A DNA stretch of 64,000 nt from Cohnella luojiensis (GTDB taxonomy: Bacteria > Bacillota > Bacilli > Paenibacillales > Paenibacillaceae), in assembly GCF_004564235.1 (NCBI RefSeq), contig NZ_SOMN01000001.1, positions 124,001 through 188,000 of the forward strand. Direction: 5' to 3'. This document shows positions 27,237-36,406 of this stretch, piece after piece; position 1 is the stretch's first letter, and each line of letters opens with the position of its first letter. The translations under genes and the position numbers were made by a program. The notes beneath the pieces are model-generated. The model saw nothing but the letters and a program-made list of their open reading frames with translations. It did not search any database and was not told the origin of the DNA.

Positions 27237-29672
27237 ATGTCGCAAGAACAAGGGCAAGGCTATCAACCATTGAGGATCGAGCCGAAATGGCAACGTTACT
27301 GGGATGAAAACAAAACGTTCCGTACGACCGAAGAAGCAGGCAAGCCTAAATTCTATGCGCTGGATATGTTCCCGTATCCATCCGGAGCGGGTTTGCATGT
27401 CGGACATCCGGAAGGTTATACGGCGACCGATATCGTTAGCCGCTACAAACGCATGAAAGGCTTCAACGTTCTTCATCCGATGGGATGGGACGCGTTCGGC
27501 TTGCCTGCCGAGCAGTACGCTCTTCAGACTGGACGCCATCCGCGCGAGATCACGGTGGAGAACATCGATAACTTCCGTCGCCAAATCAAATCGCTCGGGT
27601 TCTCGTACGATTGGGAGCGCGAATTCAGCACGACGGATCCGGATTATTATAAATGGACGCAATGGATTTTTATCCAATTGTATAAGAAAGGCCTTGCCTA
27701 TGTGGCTGAAGTGCCGGTTAACTGGTGTCCGGCGCTCGGCACGGTGCTTGCGAACGAGGAAGTCATCGACGGCCTCAGCGAGCGCGGAGGCCATCCGGTA
27801 ATTCGCAAGCCGATGCGCCAATGGATGCTGAAGATTACCGAATACGCGGAGAGGCTGCTTGAGGATCTCGAGGAATTGGATTGGTCCGAGAGCATCAAGG
27901 ACATGCAACGCAACTGGATCGGCAAATCGACGGGTGCGGAAGTAACGTTCGCCATCGACGGTCACGATGCTGCATTGACGGTGTTTACTACCCGTCCCGA
28001 CACGTTGTTCGGAGCGACTTATTGCGTATTGGCGCCGGAGCATGAGCTTGTTGGCGTAATTGCATCGGCGGAGCAAAAAGCCGCGGTAGAAGCTTACGTT
28101 GAACAAGCTGCGAGGAAGAGCGACTTAGAGCGTACGGATTTGGCGAAGGACAAGAGCGGCGTGTTTACCGGTGCTTATGCCGTTAATCCGGTGAATGGCG
28201 GCAAAGTTCCGATCTGGATCGCGGACTACGTGCTTGGAGGATACGGAACGGGAGCTATTATGGCCGTTCCTGGCCATGACGAGCGGGATTGGGAGTTCGC
28301 CAAGAAATTCGGCTTGCCCATTCTGGAGGTCGTTTCGGGCGGAAATGTAGAGGAAGCGGCATACACTGGCGATGGAAAGCTGGTCAATTCCGATTTCTTG
28401 AACGGATTGGCGACGGCGGAAGCGATCGCTGCCATGATCTCCCGGTTGGAGAAGGATGGCAAAGGGAATGGCAAAGTGACCTATCGCTTGCGCGATTGGT
28501 TGTTCAGCCGCCAGCGCTACTGGGGCGAGCCGATCCCGGTATTGCATTATGAGGATGGCACCATGGACACGATTCCGGAAGAGGAGCTTCCGTTGCTGCT
28601 TCCCGACGTGGACGCGATCCAGCCTTCGGGCACGGGCGAGTCTCCGCTCGCTAACGTTACGGACTGGGTGAACGTGATAGATTCGCGAAATGGCAAACGG
28701 GCTCGCCGCGAGACGAACACGATGCCGCAATGGGCCGGCAGCTGCTGGTACTATCTGCGATTCATCGATCCGCACAATGCCGACGAGATTTGCTCGCCGG
28801 AGAAGCAACGCGAATGGCTTCCGGTCGACCTGTACATCGGCGGCGCGGAGCATGCGGTTCTTCACTTGCTCTATGCGCGTTTCTGGCACAAGGTGCTGTA
28901 CGATATCGGCGTGGTTAACACGAAGGAGCCGTTCCACAAGCTCGTCAACCAAGGTATGATCTTGGGAATGAACAACGAGAAAATGTCCAAATCCCGCGGC
29001 AACGTCATTAATCCTGATGACATCGTCGGGGAGTTCGGGGCGGATACGCTTCGCGTATACGAAATGTTCATGGGTCCTTTGGAGGCAACGAAACCTTGGA
29101 ATACGAACGGGGTGGAAGGCGTCTACCGCTTCTTGTCCCGCGTATGGAGATTGTTCGTTGACGATAACGGCAGCCTGAACGGCAAGATCCAAGATGTCGC
29201 CGGGGATGAAACGTTCCGCCGGACATGGCATAAGAGCTTGAAGAAGGTCGGCGAGGATTATGAGGCTCTGCGCTTCAACACCGCGATCAGTCAAATGATG
29301 ATCTTCGTCAACGAAGCTTACAAAACGGAAACTTTGCCGACGGAAGCGATGACGCACTTCGTGCAGATGTTGTCTCCGATCGCGCCGCATATCGCGGAGG
29401 AACTGTGGGAGAAGCTTGGATATGCGGGTTCCGTCAGTTACGTCGCTTGGCCTCAGTACGACGTATCGCTTACAGTGGATTCCGAGGTCGAGATCGTTGT
29501 TCAGGTCAGCGGCAAAATCGCGGATCGCATGAACATCCCTGCGGATCTCGACGAGGCGGGCATGCAAGCGCTGGCTCTTGAGTCCGAAAAGGTGAAGGAG
29601 CTTATCGAAGGCAAGACGATACGTAAAGTCATCGCCGTTAAAGGCAAGCTTGTTAACATCGTGGCTAACTAA
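27237..29672 (+). CDS. leuS: Leucyl-tRNA synthetase
   Basis: Charges tRNA-Leu. The class I signature appears as [10 protein letters not shown] (HIGH-like) near the N-terminus and KMSKSRGN late in the protein, with the CP1 editing domain between them (about residues 220-420, containing TTRPDTLFG). The 811-aa length is normal for a bacterial LeuRS. It sits between yqeM and the com genes and is controlled by its own promoter and T-box. Confidence 0.98.
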   Translation: MSQEQGQGYQPLRIEPKWQRYWDENKTFRTTEEAGKPKFYALDMFPYPSGAGLHVGHPEGYTATDIVSRYKRMKGFNVLHPMGWDAFGLPAEQYALQTGRHPREITVENIDNFRRQIKSLGFSYDWEREFSTTDPDYYKWTQWIFIQLYKKGLAYVAEVPVNWCPALGTVLANEEVIDGLSERGGHPVIRKPMRQWMLKITEYAERLLEDLEELDWSESIKDMQRNWIGKSTGAEVTFAIDGHDAALTVFTTRPDTLFGATYCVLAPEHELVGVIASAEQKAAVEAYVEQAARKSDLERTDLAKDKSGVFTGAYAVNPVNGGKVPIWIADYVLGGYGTGAIMAVPGHDERDWEFAKKFGLPILEVVSGGNVEEAAYTGDGKLVNSDFLNGLATAEAIAAMISRLEKDGKGNGKVTYRLRDWLFSRQRYWGEPIPVLHYEDGTMDTIPEEELPLLLPDVDAIQPSGTGESPLANVTDWVNVIDSRNGKRARRETNTMPQWAGSCWYYLRFIDPHNADEICSPEKQREWLPVDLYIGGAEHAVLHLLYARFWHKVLYDIGVVNTKEPFHKLVNQGMILGMNNEKMSKSRGNVINPDDIVGEFGADTLRVYEMFMGPLEATKPWNTNGVEGVYRFLSRVWRLFVDDNGSLNGKIQDVAGDETFRRTWHKSLKKVGEDYEALRFNTAISQMMIFVNEAYKTETLPTEAMTHFVQMLSPIAPHIAEELWEKLGYAGSVSYVAWPQYDVSLTVDSEVEIVVQVSGKIADRMNIPADLDEAGMQALALESEKVKELIEGKTIRKVIAVKGKLVNIVAN

Positions 29673-29721
29673 ATTAGACGCAGCTAAAACTGCACCTGCA
29701 TATTTCGCAGCGCGAAGCACG

Positions 29722-29766
29722 CGCCGCTTGTCTCCATTAATGGAGCGGGCGGCGTTTTTATTTTTC
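29722..29766 (+). terminator. Terminator of leuS
   Basis: CGCCGC and GCGGCG form the base of a hairpin whose upper part is the palindrome CTCCATTAATGGAG, followed by TTTTTATTTTT. Confidence 0.8.
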
Positions 29767-29788
29767 CGGAGACAAGGGAGGCATGGAA

Positions 29789-30460
29789 ATGTTCGAAAAT
29801 GAGTTTGAGAGATTTATTAAGGAACAGATTGATTCTGCCGTCGGGCAGCGGCTAGATATGATGAAGAGGGACTTGACAGGTACGAAGCGCCTATTGGAGG
29901 TCGTTGTTTGGCCGGCTCTGAAGTCATTCGAGGGGGTAAAGCTTGAATATGAAATGCTCACTACAACCGGAGTAAAAATGTACGTAGACGCTTACTATGA
30001 ACCGCTTATGATTGCTTTCGAGTGCGAAGGATACGTCTCCCATGCGGAAAGGATCACGCGCGACCGCTTCGATTTCGAGAAAACGCGCATCAGATCAGTC
30101 GGGAAATCGAGAAAGATGTTCATGCCTTATAGCAAGGATCAATTAGACAAACAACCTGAGATGTGCAGACGAGACTTTTTAGAAGTATTAGGCCAATATA
30201 CGAGCATCTCGGGGAGTAAGTTCATGGAGGAACTATCCGTATACGAGCGGGAGGTGATCCGGTATGGGGTCCTTCTGAATCGCCATATTCGGTTGGAGGA
30301 TGTGAAATATTGCTTGAAATGTGAGTATAAGCGTGCCTATAACGTGGTGAACCAATTAATTGATAAGAAACTGATGAGAGCAGTAGGAACCACAACTCAT
30401 CGGATTCACCAGTACGAACTGTTGCCACTGGCAAAAGAGTATTTGCTTGGACTAGCATGA
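29789..30460 (+). CDS. Orphan protein with Vsr/DUF559-like nuclease fold and C-terminal winged helix
   Basis: I do not recognise this protein by name. The central part resembles the Vsr/DUF559 branch of the PD-(D/E)XK nucleases: an aspartate in MYVDAYYEP (Asp67), then EcEGyvsH (Glu78, Glu80, Gly81, His85) and a following RDR (Asp92), in the usual order. The N-terminus is helical and charged. The last 70 residues look like a winged helix-turn-helix, with a patch of basic residues. The start is the ATG at 29789 (GGGAGG 7 bases upstream); the ATG at 29783 is too close to that site. The stop lies eight bases before the 14-copy hairpin array. DNA binding or cleavage is inference. Confidence 0.7.
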   Translation: MFENEFERFIKEQIDSAVGQRLDMMKRDLTGTKRLLEVVVWPALKSFEGVKLEYEMLTTTGVKMYVDAYYEPLMIAFECEGYVSHAERITRDRFDFEKTRIRSVGKSRKMFMPYSKDQLDKQPEMCRRDFLEVLGQYTSISGSKFMEELSVYEREVIRYGVLLNRHIRLEDVKYCLKCEYKRAYNVVNQLIDKKLMRAVGTTTHRIHQYELLPLAKEYLLGLA

Positions 30461-30467
30461 GGTTGCT

Positions 30468-31162
30468 TAGTTCGAGTTAGTCAAACTAAATGCCTGCAGG
30501 GAGAGGGTGTTGAGCGCCGTAGTTCGAGTTAGTCAAACTAAATGCTTGCTGGGAGTGGGTTGGAGCGTCGTAGTTCGAGTTAGTCAAACTAAATGCCTGC
30601 TGAGAGTAGGTGAGGAGCGTCGTAGTTCGAGTTAGTCAAACTAAATGCTTGCTGGGAGTGGGTGTGGAGCGTCGTAGTTCGAGTTAGTCAAACTAAATGC
30701 TTGCTGGGAGTGGGTGTGGAGCGTCGTAGTTTGAGTTAGTCAAACTAAATACCTGACAGAGGGGGGGGAGGAGCGCCGTAGTTCGAGTTAGTCAAACTAA
30801 ATGCCTGCAGGGAGAGGGTGTTGAGCGTCGTAGTTCGAGTTAGTCAAACTAAATACCTGCAGGGAGCGGGTTGGAGCGCCGTAGTTCGAGTTAGTCAAAC
30901 TAAATGCCTGCAGGGAGCGGGTTGGAGCGTCGTAGTTCGAGTTAGTCAAACTAAATACATGCAGGGAGTGGGTGAGGAGCGCCGTAGTTCGAGTTAGTCA
31001 AATTAAAAGCCTGCAGGGAGTGGGTAGGAGCGTCGTAGTTCGAGTTAGTCAAACTAAATGCCTGCTGAGAGTAGGTGAGGAGCGTCGTAGTTCGAGTTAG
31101 TCAAACTAAATGCCTGCAGGGAGTGGGTGAGGAGCGCCGTAGTTCGTGTTAGTCGAACTAAA
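30468..31162. repeat. 14-copy, 51-52 bp hairpin repeat array
   Basis: Units start at 30468, 30520, 30571, 30623, 30675, 30727, 30779, 30831, 30882, 30933, 30985, 31036, 31088 and 31140. Each begins with TAGTTCGA-GTTAG-TCAAACTA, an inverted repeat with one C/A mismatch. The unit at 30727 repairs the stem as T-A and the unit at 31140 as C-G. The rest of the unit (CCTGCAGGGAG, GGGT, GGAGCGTCG) is also conserved, with 1-base length changes. The variable part is not unique from unit to unit, so this is not a CRISPR. It fills most of the 776-base gap between the nuclease-like gene and comER. Confidence 0.95.
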
Positions 31163-31166
31163 AACC

Positions 31167-31190
31167 AAAAAAGGCGGCTTGCACCGCCGG
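31167..31190 (-). terminator. Terminator of comER
   Basis: On the minus strand GGCGG and CCGCC form a hairpin around TGCAAG, followed by TTTTTT. It lies 47 bases past the comER stop and next to the last repeat unit. Confidence 0.8.
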
Positions 31191-31236
31191 CACAGCAAGA
31201 GTTAATGCAGATTCCCCATACGGACTAGCAGACTCA

Positions 31237-32070
31237 CTAAGTGCGTTCCCTCGGGAATAAGGAGGAGTCGACGCGGTCGAGATCCTCGGCGAATTTCTCG
31301 TGGGTGGTGTACAGCACCTGGATGAACGCGCCGCGAGTCGATTTGCGCAGGACGTCTAGCGCTGCAGCCGTGATCCCTCCGGGAACCGATACTCTGGCCT
31401 GCAATTCGCTTGGGGAGCAGGGATGTTCCAGCATGAGCCGCGCCGTTCCCAGCATCATCTCGCAGGCAAGCGCCGTGGCCGTCTCCTGTTCCATACCCGT
31501 AGACTTCACCGCGGCGTCGATAAACTGCTCCAACAAATAGGCGAAGAAAGCCGGTCCGCAGCTTGATATGTCCGATGCGACGCGAACTTCTTCCTCCAGG
31601 ATTTCAATGGGTTGGCTAATAGCGGAGAACATCATCAATAGATCATTACGATCGGAATCCGTCAGTCGGGTACCCCACATAAACAGCGAAGCTCCGCTTC
31701 CGACGGCGTTAACGACGCTCGGAATGATTTTGGCGACTTTGCAAGGAATAAGTTCCTCCAAGGATGAAATTTTTACTGGACTCGTAATCGAAATGACAAC
31801 CTGTTCCGGAGTCAATACGGAAGAAATTTCATCGAGTACCCTGCGAAAATCCAAAGGTTTAACGCACAAAAACAAATAATCGGCCCCAATCGCCGCCGCT
31901 CTATTCGAAGCGGCAATTTGCAGGCCGGGATATTGATTTGCCAGAATGTCTAGCTTGGAGGGAGTTCGGGAACTCACCGCGATGTTGTCCGGCCGCATGG
32001 CGCCGGCGCGTACGAACGCTCCCACTAATAAGCTTCCCATACTACCCGCACCGATGAAGCCGATCTTCAT
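31237..32070 (-). CDS. comER: ComER, pyrroline-5-carboxylate reductase-like protein
   Basis: Member of the P5C reductase family encoded divergently from comEA, as in B. subtilis. The NAD(P)-binding loop GFIGAGSMGSLL opens the protein, and the C-terminal half carries the helical dimerisation region with VSVPGGITAAAL. The true start is the ATG at 32070, with GGGAGGGG upstream; five extra residues in the longer frame lack support. Its role in competence is unclear even in Bacillus. Confidence 0.93.
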   Translation of the reverse strand: MKIGFIGAGSMGSLLVGAFVRAGAMRPDNIAVSSRTPSKLDILANQYPGLQIAASNRAAAIGADYLFLCVKPLDFRRVLDEISSVLTPEQVVISITSPVKISSLEELIPCKVAKIIPSVVNAVGSGASLFMWGTRLTDSDRNDLLMMFSAISQPIEILEEEVRVASDISSCGPAFFAYLLEQFIDAAVKSTGMEQETATALACEMMLGTARLMLEHPCSPSELQARVSVPGGITAAALDVLRKSTRGAFIQVLYTTHEKFAEDLDRVDSSLFPRERT

Positions 32071-32130
32071 CCTGTCCCCTCCCAAAGCGAACTATTTACA
32101 TCCCATTGTATGAACTAGTGCTTGGGCATC

Positions 32131-32733
32131 ATGCCGGTTTTTCATTTTACGAGATCAATCGAGAACGGAGGCTTTAACATTCGAAAAGAAAATAAATGGA
32201 ATGCCCATAAATTCGCCGTGCTTAGTCTATTCATCTTAGGAGGCGTTTTGCTGGCCTATAGTTTGTTTCGCGGTTCGACCGTATCATCTATTCCAGGCTG
32301 GACTCCGGTTAACGAGTCTCTGATCGCGGCAATCGATAACGTAACGGAGTCCGATCGACAATCGGGCTCGGAAACCGCTGCTCGCTTTAAAGGCGATGCA
32401 ACAAAATTGCCCGCGAAAGAATCGCCGCAACCCTCTCCAAAAGGATCTCCTAGTCAAGACCAAGGCACGGTAAATCCGGCAATCCCAAGCGTTACACACC
32501 CAATCGAAAATTCGCATGCAAATGATTCCGCATTGCTTGACTTGAATCAAGCGACGCAATCGGAGCTGGAAACATTGCCTGGCATCGGCGCTGCCAAAGC
32601 TAAGGCCATCATAGCTTATCGCGAACAGCTTAGCGGATATCGGAGCGTAGACCAGTTGCTGGACGTGAAAGGCATCGGACCGAAGCTGTTCGAGCGCATT
32701 TCTTCGAAGGTACGAATCTCTAACAGGAAATAA
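32131..32733 (+). CDS. comEA: Competence protein ComEA (DNA receptor)
   Basis: Membrane-anchored DNA-binding protein for natural transformation. One hydrophobic segment (AVLSLFILGGVLLAYSLF) precedes a low-complexity extracellular linker and a C-terminal helix-hairpin-helix domain (LDLNQATQSELETLPGIG and KGIGPKLFERISSKV). The start is uncertain. The ATG at 32131 has no ribosome-binding site. A perfect GGAGG at 32167-32171 sits 7 bases before an in-frame ATT at 32179, which would give a protein of 184 aa with a short cytoplasmic head. I report the ATG conservatively. Confidence 0.9.
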   Translation: MPVFHFTRSIENGGFNIRKENKWNAHKFAVLSLFILGGVLLAYSLFRGSTVSSIPGWTPVNESLIAAIDNVTESDRQSGSETAARFKGDATKLPAKESPQPSPKGSPSQDQGTVNPAIPSVTHPIENSHANDSALLDLNQATQSELETLPGIGAAKAKAIIAYREQLSGYRSVDQLLDVKGIGPKLFERISSKVRISNRK

Positions 32734-32737
32734 AATC

Positions 32738-32916
32738 CATGGCAAATATGAGAAAATAGTTGAGAATCCTGCGAGTACGACGCATCAACAGCATAGCGAA
32801 GCGTAGCAGATCGCAGCGGGCGTTCAACCGGGAATGATCCATTTGTCGGTCGGCACGGAAGGAATCAAGGATATTCTTATGATCTGGAGCAAGCGTTGAC
32901 GGCAAGTCAGAAGTAA
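32738..32916 (+). pseudogene. Remnant of a Cys/Met-metabolism PLP enzyme (C-terminal end)
   Basis: The 209-base gap between comEA and comEB reads, in one frame, as the C-terminus of a trans-sulfuration enzyme (MetC/MetB/O-acetylhomoserine sulfhydrylase type): VENPASTTHQQ, a TAG stop, QIAAGVQPGMIHLSVGTEG, IKDIL. A frameshift follows near 32880, after which DLEQALTASQK and a TAA finish the typical ending. Only about 58 codons remain, and the PLP-lysine domain is gone. One nonsense mutation and one frameshift show that it is dead. The family match is from memory of the conserved ending, not a search. Confidence 0.75.
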
Positions 32917-32951
32917 GCGGCATAACAAGCTAGTCGGAGGTAATGGAGATA

Positions 32952-33464
32952 ATGGCAGCCTTGCGTAAAGACTGGGATACGTATTTTATGGATATCGCTT
33001 TTATGGTTTCGACCCGTTCCCGTTGTCCGCGCCGTCATGTCGGGACGGTGCTCGTGCAGGGGAAGAAGCTGCTGGGAACGGCTTATAACGGAGCTCCGAT
33101 GGGAGTGCATGATTGCTCGGAAGCGGGTTGCATGATCGTCGAGGAATTTGAGCCCGCGCCTGCAGACGCTTCATCTACTGAAATGATCAAGAAACAACGG
33201 TGCATTCGTACGATTCATGCGGAACAGAACCTCTTGCTTTTCACGGATCGCGTGGACAGGGAGGGCTCTGTCGTGTATGTGACGGATCAGCCCTGCTGGA
33301 CGTGCGCGAACATGCTTGCGAATAGCGGAATCGCGGAAATCGTGTATCATCGTCCTTACCCTAAGGATCATGGGAAAGTTGCTGCCCTTATGGGGCAAAG
33401 AGGATTGCTCTTCAGGCAAATCGAGAATTACGTTCCTCCGGCGGATACCGAAGTACAGGATTGA
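32952..33464 (+). CDS. comEB: ComEB, dCMP deaminase-family protein
   Basis: Zinc-dependent deaminase of the deoxycytidylate deaminase family. It has HAEQN with the zinc histidine and proton-shuttle glutamate, and PCWTCANM with two zinc cysteines. It lies between comEA and comEC as in Bacillus, where it is not essential for DNA uptake. I choose the ATG at 32952 because GGAGG is 11 bases upstream; the ATG at 32943 is only two bases from it. Confidence 0.94.
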   Translation: MAALRKDWDTYFMDIAFMVSTRSRCPRRHVGTVLVQGKKLLGTAYNGAPMGVHDCSEAGCMIVEEFEPAPADASSTEMIKKQRCIRTIHAEQNLLLFTDRVDREGSVVYVTDQPCWTCANMLANSGIAEIVYHRPYPKDHGKVAALMGQRGLLFRQIENYVPPADTEVQD

Positions 33465-33493
33465 TCTTAACGAATGATTATGCGGAAGAGGAA

Positions 33494-33537
33494 GAACCTC
33501 TTCATCGAGCGAGCCGGCTCGGTGGAGGGGTATTTTT
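33494..33537 (+). terminator. Possible terminator between comEB and comEC
   Basis: CCTC...GAGC and GCTC...GAGG form an imperfect hairpin, followed by TATTTTTCTTTT. The comEC ribosome-binding site begins about 10 bases later, so it may act as an attenuator rather than a full stop. Confidence 0.45.
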
Positions 33538-33562
33538 CTTTTCATGAAGAGGAGGTGGAAAA

Positions 33563-36139
33563 ATGAACGAAAGACCGTTAGTCGTCATCGCTTGTTGTTG
33601 GATCACGGGAATCTCCATTGGGTCGTTGTGTCAGGGAATGGCTGCGCACGCGGTGCTGCTATCTATATTAATCCTATTGTCAGGGTTTAGCCTGCTTGGA
33701 AAACTAACCTTGAAACTAACTGTACTTTGCGGAATAGCTTTACTGCTATCGTACGGTGAGAGGTTGTGGGTGGAGCAACGAAATATTTCGGATATCGAAG
33801 CTTCCGCTGCCACGATCGGGGCTGAGGTAGAATTGTCCGGTCACATCGCTTCAATCGTCGAAGTGGATGGGGATTTGGCTACGTTCAGGCTCAAGACGGA
33901 AGCCGTGAAGCTCGCGTTAGCATCGAATAAAGAGACGATTAAGGATATCGTCATAGTGAGAATCAAGCTTAGCCGCCAGACTGACCAAGCGATAGCGGCA
34001 GGTTGGCAAAGAGGAGATAGCCTGGGTATAAATGGAGTTATCGAGCTTCCGGGCGATGCGGGAAACTTCGGAGCTTTCGATTACCGCGGATATTTGATGC
34101 GACAAGGAATCCATTGGCAGCTAGCGGCCAAAGGAATAGATTCCGTAACTCTCACGGGTGAAACAGTTCCGATCGGCAAGAAACCCCTACGGGCTTTTGA
34201 CCAATTGCGTAGCGAGATAGGAAGATTAATGGATCGGTTGTACCCCCATGATGATGCGGGTTATATGAAAGGATTGGTTGTCGGCATCCGTTCCGACCTC
34301 GATCCCGAGCAATACGACAACTTTGCCCGCCTCGGATTGACGCACGTGCTTGCGATATCAGGGCTGCATGTCGCGGTGGTCGTTTATTTATTGCTGCAAA
34401 TCGGGGCTTGGACGAGATTGACCCGGGAACGAACGATCGATGTGACGATCGCGATGATGCCCATATACATGCTGGTCACGGGAGCATCGCCTTCAGCCGT
34501 TCGAGCGTGCTTGATGGCCATGATCGCACTATGGCTTGCCCGCCGTCACGCCCTGAAGGACGGACTTCATTTGCTGCTCGCCGCGGCTATGCTCATGCTC
34601 CTATTTAACCCGGTTCTCATCGAAGATGTCAGTTTTCAGCTTTCCTTCCTCGTAACGGCGGGGCTGATTCTGTTCGTTCCAACGGTCACGGCGTCGCTCC
34701 CCATTCCTTGGAAATGGCTCAGGGGACCGGTAGCCGTTGCTTTAACGGCGCAAGCGGTCTCGTTTCCCGTCACGATCTATTATTTTCACGCTGTCCACCT
34801 CCTTTCGTTACCGGCGAACTTTGTGCTTGTTCCCTTTATCAGTTTTATCGTGATGCCCCTTGGAATGGCTTCTATCGCTCTGGGGGCGATTTGGCTTCCG
34901 ATGGGGATCATACCCGCAAAACTTGCTACGATAAGTAACCAACTGACATTCGGCGTGGTGGATTGGCTGAACGGATTTATTGAGCTAAGAACGGTGTGGC
35001 CGCAGCCCTCGTTGCTATGGGTGGCTTCAGCTTATGTGCTCATGAGCGTTGGAATCGTCGGGTTAAAAAGAAGACTGGCGCGAAAAGAAGAGCTAGAGTG
35101 GTGGGTGAAACAAGCAAACGAAGGTGAGATGCAAGAAATAACCGCTCCGCTAATCCGTACATATTCGGGATCCAGAGACAAGAAGTACAGATCGGTTATC
35201 TTACGTTCGATGTTTTTCTTGCTTGGCTCCGGGTGGTTCTCGTGGGGTTATCAGCCGGCCTGGCTGGATCGCCATGCAACCGTCCAATTCATTAGTGTAG
35301 GTCAAGGAGATAGCATCTTGATCCGAACCGGACGGGGTAAGCATATTCTGATCGATTCCGGAGGAACGCTTAACTTTCGTAAGCCGGGAGAGGAGTGGAG
35401 GATGCGCCGCGATCCTTACGAGGTCGGCCGCAAGCTGTTGGTGCCATTGCTGTTGACACGCGGAATTAGGGAGCTGGATGCGTTGGTGCTTACTCATTTT
35501 GATATGGATCATATCGGAGGCGCGCAGGCGGTACTTAGCAATATTCCCGTGCGTAAGCTAATATTCAACGGTTCGATAAAAGATTCGCCAGAAGCCATTA
35601 ACTTGCTCCGATCGGCCATCGATAAAGGAATCCCTTGCTATGCATTGCATACCTCCATGGAGTGGGCGGTAGATAACACGACGATTGTCCAAGCGTTATT
35701 TCCAGATCAGGAGGGTACGAAAACGGGGAATGAGGTAGAAGTAAGAAACGAGCAGAATAATCTTAGTATCGTGCTGCTAGTATCGGTTTATGGCCGAAGT
35801 TTCCTTCTTCCGGGAGATCTGGAGGAGGAAGGGGAACGGGAAGTCGTCAAAGCAGATCAAGGGACTGGAAATGTTGTTCGTAGGGTAGACGTGCTCAAGG
35901 CCGGACATCATGGCAGCAAAACATCTACCACCTCCGAATGGGTGAACCATTGGCAACCTCGGGAGACGGTTGTTTCCGCAGGCTTGAACAACATGTACGG
36001 ACATCCGCACGAAACGGTGCTGGAACGTTTAGCTGATGCGGGGAGCCTCGTTTGGCGGACGGACTTAAACGGGGAAATACAATATCGGGTTAATACGGAT
36101 GGGAGTATGGAACGCAGAATGGTGCACGTAAAAAAGTGA
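33563..36139 (+). CDS. comEC: ComEC, DNA uptake channel/nuclease
   Basis: Polytopic membrane channel for single-stranded DNA import. In order: N-terminal helices with a DUF4131-like extracellular domain (about 30-190), the Competence domain with many helices (about 225-500, including LTHVLAISGLHVAVV), and a C-terminal metallo-beta-lactamase-like domain (about 575-850) with the metal motif THFDMDHIGG near residue 643 and KAGHHGSK later. At 858 aa it is longer than the 776-aa B. subtilis protein. AGGAGGTGG precedes the ATG. All parts are present, so the competence channel looks intact. Confidence 0.95.
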   Translation: MNERPLVVIACCWITGISIGSLCQGMAAHAVLLSILILLSGFSLLGKLTLKLTVLCGIALLLSYGERLWVEQRNISDIEASAATIGAEVELSGHIASIVEVDGDLATFRLKTEAVKLALASNKETIKDIVIVRIKLSRQTDQAIAAGWQRGDSLGINGVIELPGDAGNFGAFDYRGYLMRQGIHWQLAAKGIDSVTLTGETVPIGKKPLRAFDQLRSEIGRLMDRLYPHDDAGYMKGLVVGIRSDLDPEQYDNFARLGLTHVLAISGLHVAVVVYLLLQIGAWTRLTRERTIDVTIAMMPIYMLVTGASPSAVRACLMAMIALWLARRHALKDGLHLLLAAAMLMLLFNPVLIEDVSFQLSFLVTAGLILFVPTVTASLPIPWKWLRGPVAVALTAQAVSFPVTIYYFHAVHLLSLPANFVLVPFISFIVMPLGMASIALGAIWLPMGIIPAKLATISNQLTFGVVDWLNGFIELRTVWPQPSLLWVASAYVLMSVGIVGLKRRLARKEELEWWVKQANEGEMQEITAPLIRTYSGSRDKKYRSVILRSMFFLLGSGWFSWGYQPAWLDRHATVQFISVGQGDSILIRTGRGKHILIDSGGTLNFRKPGEEWRMRRDPYEVGRKLLVPLLLTRGIRELDALVLTHFDMDHIGGAQAVLSNIPVRKLIFNGSIKDSPEAINLLRSAIDKGIPCYALHTSMEWAVDNTTIVQALFPDQEGTKTGNEVEVRNEQNNLSIVLLVSVYGRSFLLPGDLEEEGEREVVKADQGTGNVVRRVDVLKAGHHGSKTSTTSEWVNHWQPRETVVSAGLNNMYGHPHETVLERLADAGSLVWRTDLNGEIQYRVNTDGSMERRMVHVKK

Positions 36140-36351
36140 ACCGCCGCAACTATTTTATGAGAATTATTAACTCTCTTTCATTATTTCGATAGAGTTGGTA
36201 GGGGAAGATTGTCGCGGCTAAATGTTGCGGGATAACCTTCGCTTTCGCATATCCAGCATAAAACATTATGCCTTTTCGAACATTTTTGCTAGACTTATAG
36301 TATATATAATTATAAATTTATTAAATTACCGAAATTTCCCTCGGGGGGATT

Positions 36352-36377
36352 GCAACCTTTAATTAGACATTAACGTC
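36352..36377 (+). promoter_or_regulatory. ECF-type autoregulatory promoter
   Basis: GCAACC (36352-36357) and CGTC (36374-36377) are separated by exactly 16 bases, the pattern recognised by many ECF sigma factors at their own promoters. The expected start point is about 20 bases before the sigma gene. The remaining 267-base gap after comEC is AT-rich, and I recognise nothing else in it. Confidence 0.6.
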
Positions 36378-36406
36378 TGTGAAGGTGCAGGGGAGGAGGA
36401 TCTTCT

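Noticed and set aside
28125..29720. A 531-codon frame antisense to leuS
   Set aside because: Full-length LeuS on the plus strand explains the sequence. The antisense frame is a by-product of codon bias and has no recognisable domain.
30468..31162. CRISPR array
   Set aside because: The parts between the short palindromes are themselves repeated from unit to unit, so there are no unique spacers, and no cas genes are in the window.
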